Positions 62,332-64,000 of a stretch of DNA of 64,000 nucleotides are shown in pieces. The DNA lies in contig NZ_KE386935.1 in NCBI RefSeq assembly GCF_000429645.1, positions 182,946 through 246,945 of the forward strand, in the 5' to 3' direction. The notes beneath the pieces were generated by a model. The model was not told where the DNA came from, ran no database searches, and was given only the letters and a program-made list of their open reading frames with translations. The DNA is from Niveispirillum irakense DSM 11586. Its GTDB lineage: Bacteria > Pseudomonadota > Alphaproteobacteria > Azospirillales > Azospirillaceae. How positions within the stretch are numbered: position 1 is the first letter of the stretch; every line of letters starts with the position of its first letter. Both the position numbers and the translations under genes were made by a program.

Positions 62332-64000
62332 TCAAGTCCGCGACCGGGGCCGCCAGCGGCGCAGCAACAGCGCATTGGACACGACGCTGACACTGGAAAA
62401 GGCCATGGCCGCGCCCGCCACCGCCGGGCTGAGCAGGCCCAACGCCGCCAGCGGAATACCCACCACATTATAAGCAAAGGCCCAGAACAGGTTCTGCCGG
62501 ATCTTGGCCCAGGTGCGGCGGGAAATGGCGATGGCATCGGCCACCAGCAGCGGATCGCCGCGCATCAATGTGATGCCCGCCGTGTGCATGGCAACCTGGG
62601 TGCCGGTCGCCATGGCAAAACCGACATCCGCCGCCGCCAGGGCCGGCGCATCATTGATACCGTCACCCACCATGGCGACCGATGCACCCGCCCGCTTCAA
62701 CTGCGCCACATGCGCGGCCTTGTCCTGCGGCAGCAGATGGGCGATGGCCTGATCCAGGCCCAGTTCCGCAGCCACCTTGTCGGCCGCACCCTGATTGTCG
62801 CCCGTCAGCATCAGGGTGCGCAGCCCCGCCGCTTTCAACGCCGCCACCGCAGCCCGCGCGGACGGCTTCACCGGATCGCCAAAGGCCAGCAGACCCAGCA
62901 GATGCGGGGAGGGCCCGGCTTCCGCCAGCCAGCTTACCGTGCGACCAGCAGCCGCTTCCGCCGCCGCGACGGAAGCCAGCGCATCCATGGCAACGCCATG
63001 GTCACGCATCAACCGGTCATTGCCCAAGAGCAGCGGGCGTCCCGCAACCGTCGCCACAAGCCCCAGCCCGGCCAGGGCCTGCTGATCGAGCGTCGGTTCC
63101 GCTGTCTGCCCTTCGTCACGCGCAGCGGTCAGCACAGCCGTCGCCAGCGGATGCTCACTGCCGGCCTGGAGACTGGCGGCCAGCCGCAGCAATTCCGCCC
63201 TGTCTTGGCCTTCCGCCGGATGCAGGGCCGCCAGGGTGGGGCGCCCTTCCGTCAGGGTGCCCGTCTTGTCAAAAATGATGGTATCAGCGCGGTGCGCCTG
63301 TTCCAGGGCAGCGGCATCCTTGATCAGGATACCCGCCTGGGCCGCCACGCCGGTCCCGGCCATCAGCGCCGTCGGCGTTGCCAGCCCCAGGGCACAGGGA
63401 CAGGCAATGACCAGCACCGACACGGCATTGATCAGCGATGCCTCCATCCCCGCCCCCGCCAGCAGCCAGCCGGCAAGGGTCAAGATCGCCAGCCCCAGCA
63501 CCACGGGCACGAAGATGGCGGAGACCCGGTCGGCCAGCCGCTGGATCGGCGCCTTGGCCATCTGCGCGCCTTCCACCAGCTTGATGATGCGCGACAGGGT
63601 GCTGTCCGCCCCCACCGCGCGGGTGCGCACCAGCAAGGTGCCGGCACCATTGACCGATCCGCCGGTAACCGGGTCGCCCTCCCGGCGGGTGACCGGCAGG
63701 CTTTCCCCCGTGATCATGGATTCATCAATGTCGGAGATGCCTTCCAGTACCGTGCCATCCACCGGCACCAGCGCACCGGGCAGGACAACAACCATGTCCC
63801 CCACCCGGACCTGTCCCACGGGCACATCAACATCACCGCCCGGCAGACGCAGCCGGGCGGTACGCGGGCGCAGGGCGCCCAGCGCGTCGATGGCCGCCAT
63901 GGCCTGCGACAGGGCGCGCGCCTCCAGCCATCGCCCCAGCAACAGCAGAGTGATGATAACAGCCGCGGCTTCGAAATAGAGATGCGGTTCATGGCCGGCG
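62332..64000 (-). CDS. copA: Cu(+)-exporting P-type ATPase, N-terminus outside window
   Basis: The frame is open to the right edge; about 556 C-terminal residues are present and the metal-binding N-domain and first helices are missing. Present are the transport motif [12 protein letters not shown], the actuator TGES, phosphorylation DKTGTLTEG, nucleotide-binding SEHPLATAV, and [19 protein letters not shown] plus an adjacent CueR point to monovalent copper export across the inner membrane. Confidence 0.95.
   Translation of the reverse strand, partial: AGHEPHLYFEAAAVIITLLLLGRWLEARALSQAMAAIDALGALRPRTARLRLPGGDVDVPVGQVRVGDMVVVLPGALVPVDGTVLEGISDIDESMITGESLPVTRREGDPVTGGSVNGAGTLLVRTRAVGADSTLSRIIKLVEGAQMAKAPIQRLADRVSAIFVPVVLGLAILTLAGWLLAGAGMEASLINAVSVLVIACPCALGLATPTALMAGTGVAAQAGILIKDAAALEQAHRADTIIFDKTGTLTEGRPTLAALHPAEGQDRAELLRLAASLQAGSEHPLATAVLTAARDEGQTAEPTLDQQALAGLGLVATVAGRPLLLGNDRLMRDHGVAMDALASVAAAEAAAGRTVSWLAEAGPSPHLLGLLAFGDPVKPSARAAVAALKAAGLRTLMLTGDNQGAADKVAAELGLDQAIAHLLPQDKAAHVAQLKRAGASVAMVGDGINDAPALAAADVGFAMATGTQVAMHTAGITLMRGDPLLVADAIAISRRTWAKIRQNLFWAFAYNVVGIPLAALGLLSPAVAGAAMAFSSVSVVSNALLLRRWRPRSRT

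Noticed and set aside
1-64000. CRISPR arrays, tRNA or rRNA genes, insertion sequences
   Set aside because: No regularly spaced repeats, no cloverleaf-like or ribosomal RNA sequence and no transposase-like product were seen on either strand by eye.

Overview
The window is about 63-65% GC chromosomal DNA from a Gram-negative alphaproteobacterium. The late cobalamin genes are of the cobO/cobP/cobQ type, there are TonB-dependent receptors and a trimeric-type porin, and regulation is by GntR/FCD proteins. An Azospirillaceae-like member (Niveispirillum or Nitrospirillum type) is my best guess, from gene style only. I saw no rRNA, tRNA, CRISPR array or insertion sequence. Both window edges cut genes: an M20 peptidase on the left and copA on the right.

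Left part. Positions 1045-5451 look like a small accessory, possibly defence-type island: a HigBA-like toxin-antitoxin pair, an AT-rich membrane protein, two small orphan genes that share a repeated leader, and an OLD-family ATPase-TOPRIM nuclease. Positions 5710-14876 carry housekeeping and envelope genes: sdaA, kdsD, a sigma-54 activator with a degenerate receiver domain, a TPR-methyltransferase fusion and manC. A GDSL lipoprotein hydrolase follows.

Positions 16279-25800 form a vitamin B12 locus. A cobalamin riboswitch on the minus strand precedes btuB-btuF-btuC-btuD-cobP-cobO-cobQ, a tightly overlapping operon. cbiB runs convergently into it, and a cobC-like decarboxylase diverges from cbiB. 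A chemoreceptor and a YhaO/YhaN-type nuclease-ATPase pair (28156-32918) come next.

The most interesting region is about 33-53.5 kb, a complete meta-cleavage pathway for an aromatic compound. It has a Rieske oxygenase resembling carbazole 1,9a-dioxygenase (CarAa), a [2Fe-2S]-FAD reductase, a LigA/LigB-type (CarBa/CarBb-like) ring-cleavage dioxygenase, a meta-cleavage hydrolase, a hydratase, a hydroxy-oxovalerate aldolase and an acylating acetaldehyde dehydrogenase. Around these lie a flavin monooxygenase, a cupin, an aspartate dehydrogenase homologue, a gamma-glutamyltransferase-family Ntn hydrolase, a BASS-type transporter, an MFS transporter, TonB and a TonB-dependent receptor. A GntR/FCD regulator sits in the middle. 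A recurring palindrome with core TTGT-N3-ACAA lies in five to seven promoter gaps from 34.9 to 53.5 kb, as expected of one regulon. The growth substrate cannot be read from the sequence.

From 53.6 to 61.8 kb a second module follows: a tannase/feruloyl-esterase-family hydrolase, a DUF1801 protein, a TauD-like dioxygenase divergent from a second GntR regulator (with its own palindrome), a porin, an HSL-type esterase and an FAD/NAD(P)-binding protein. The window ends with cueR and the 3' part of copA.
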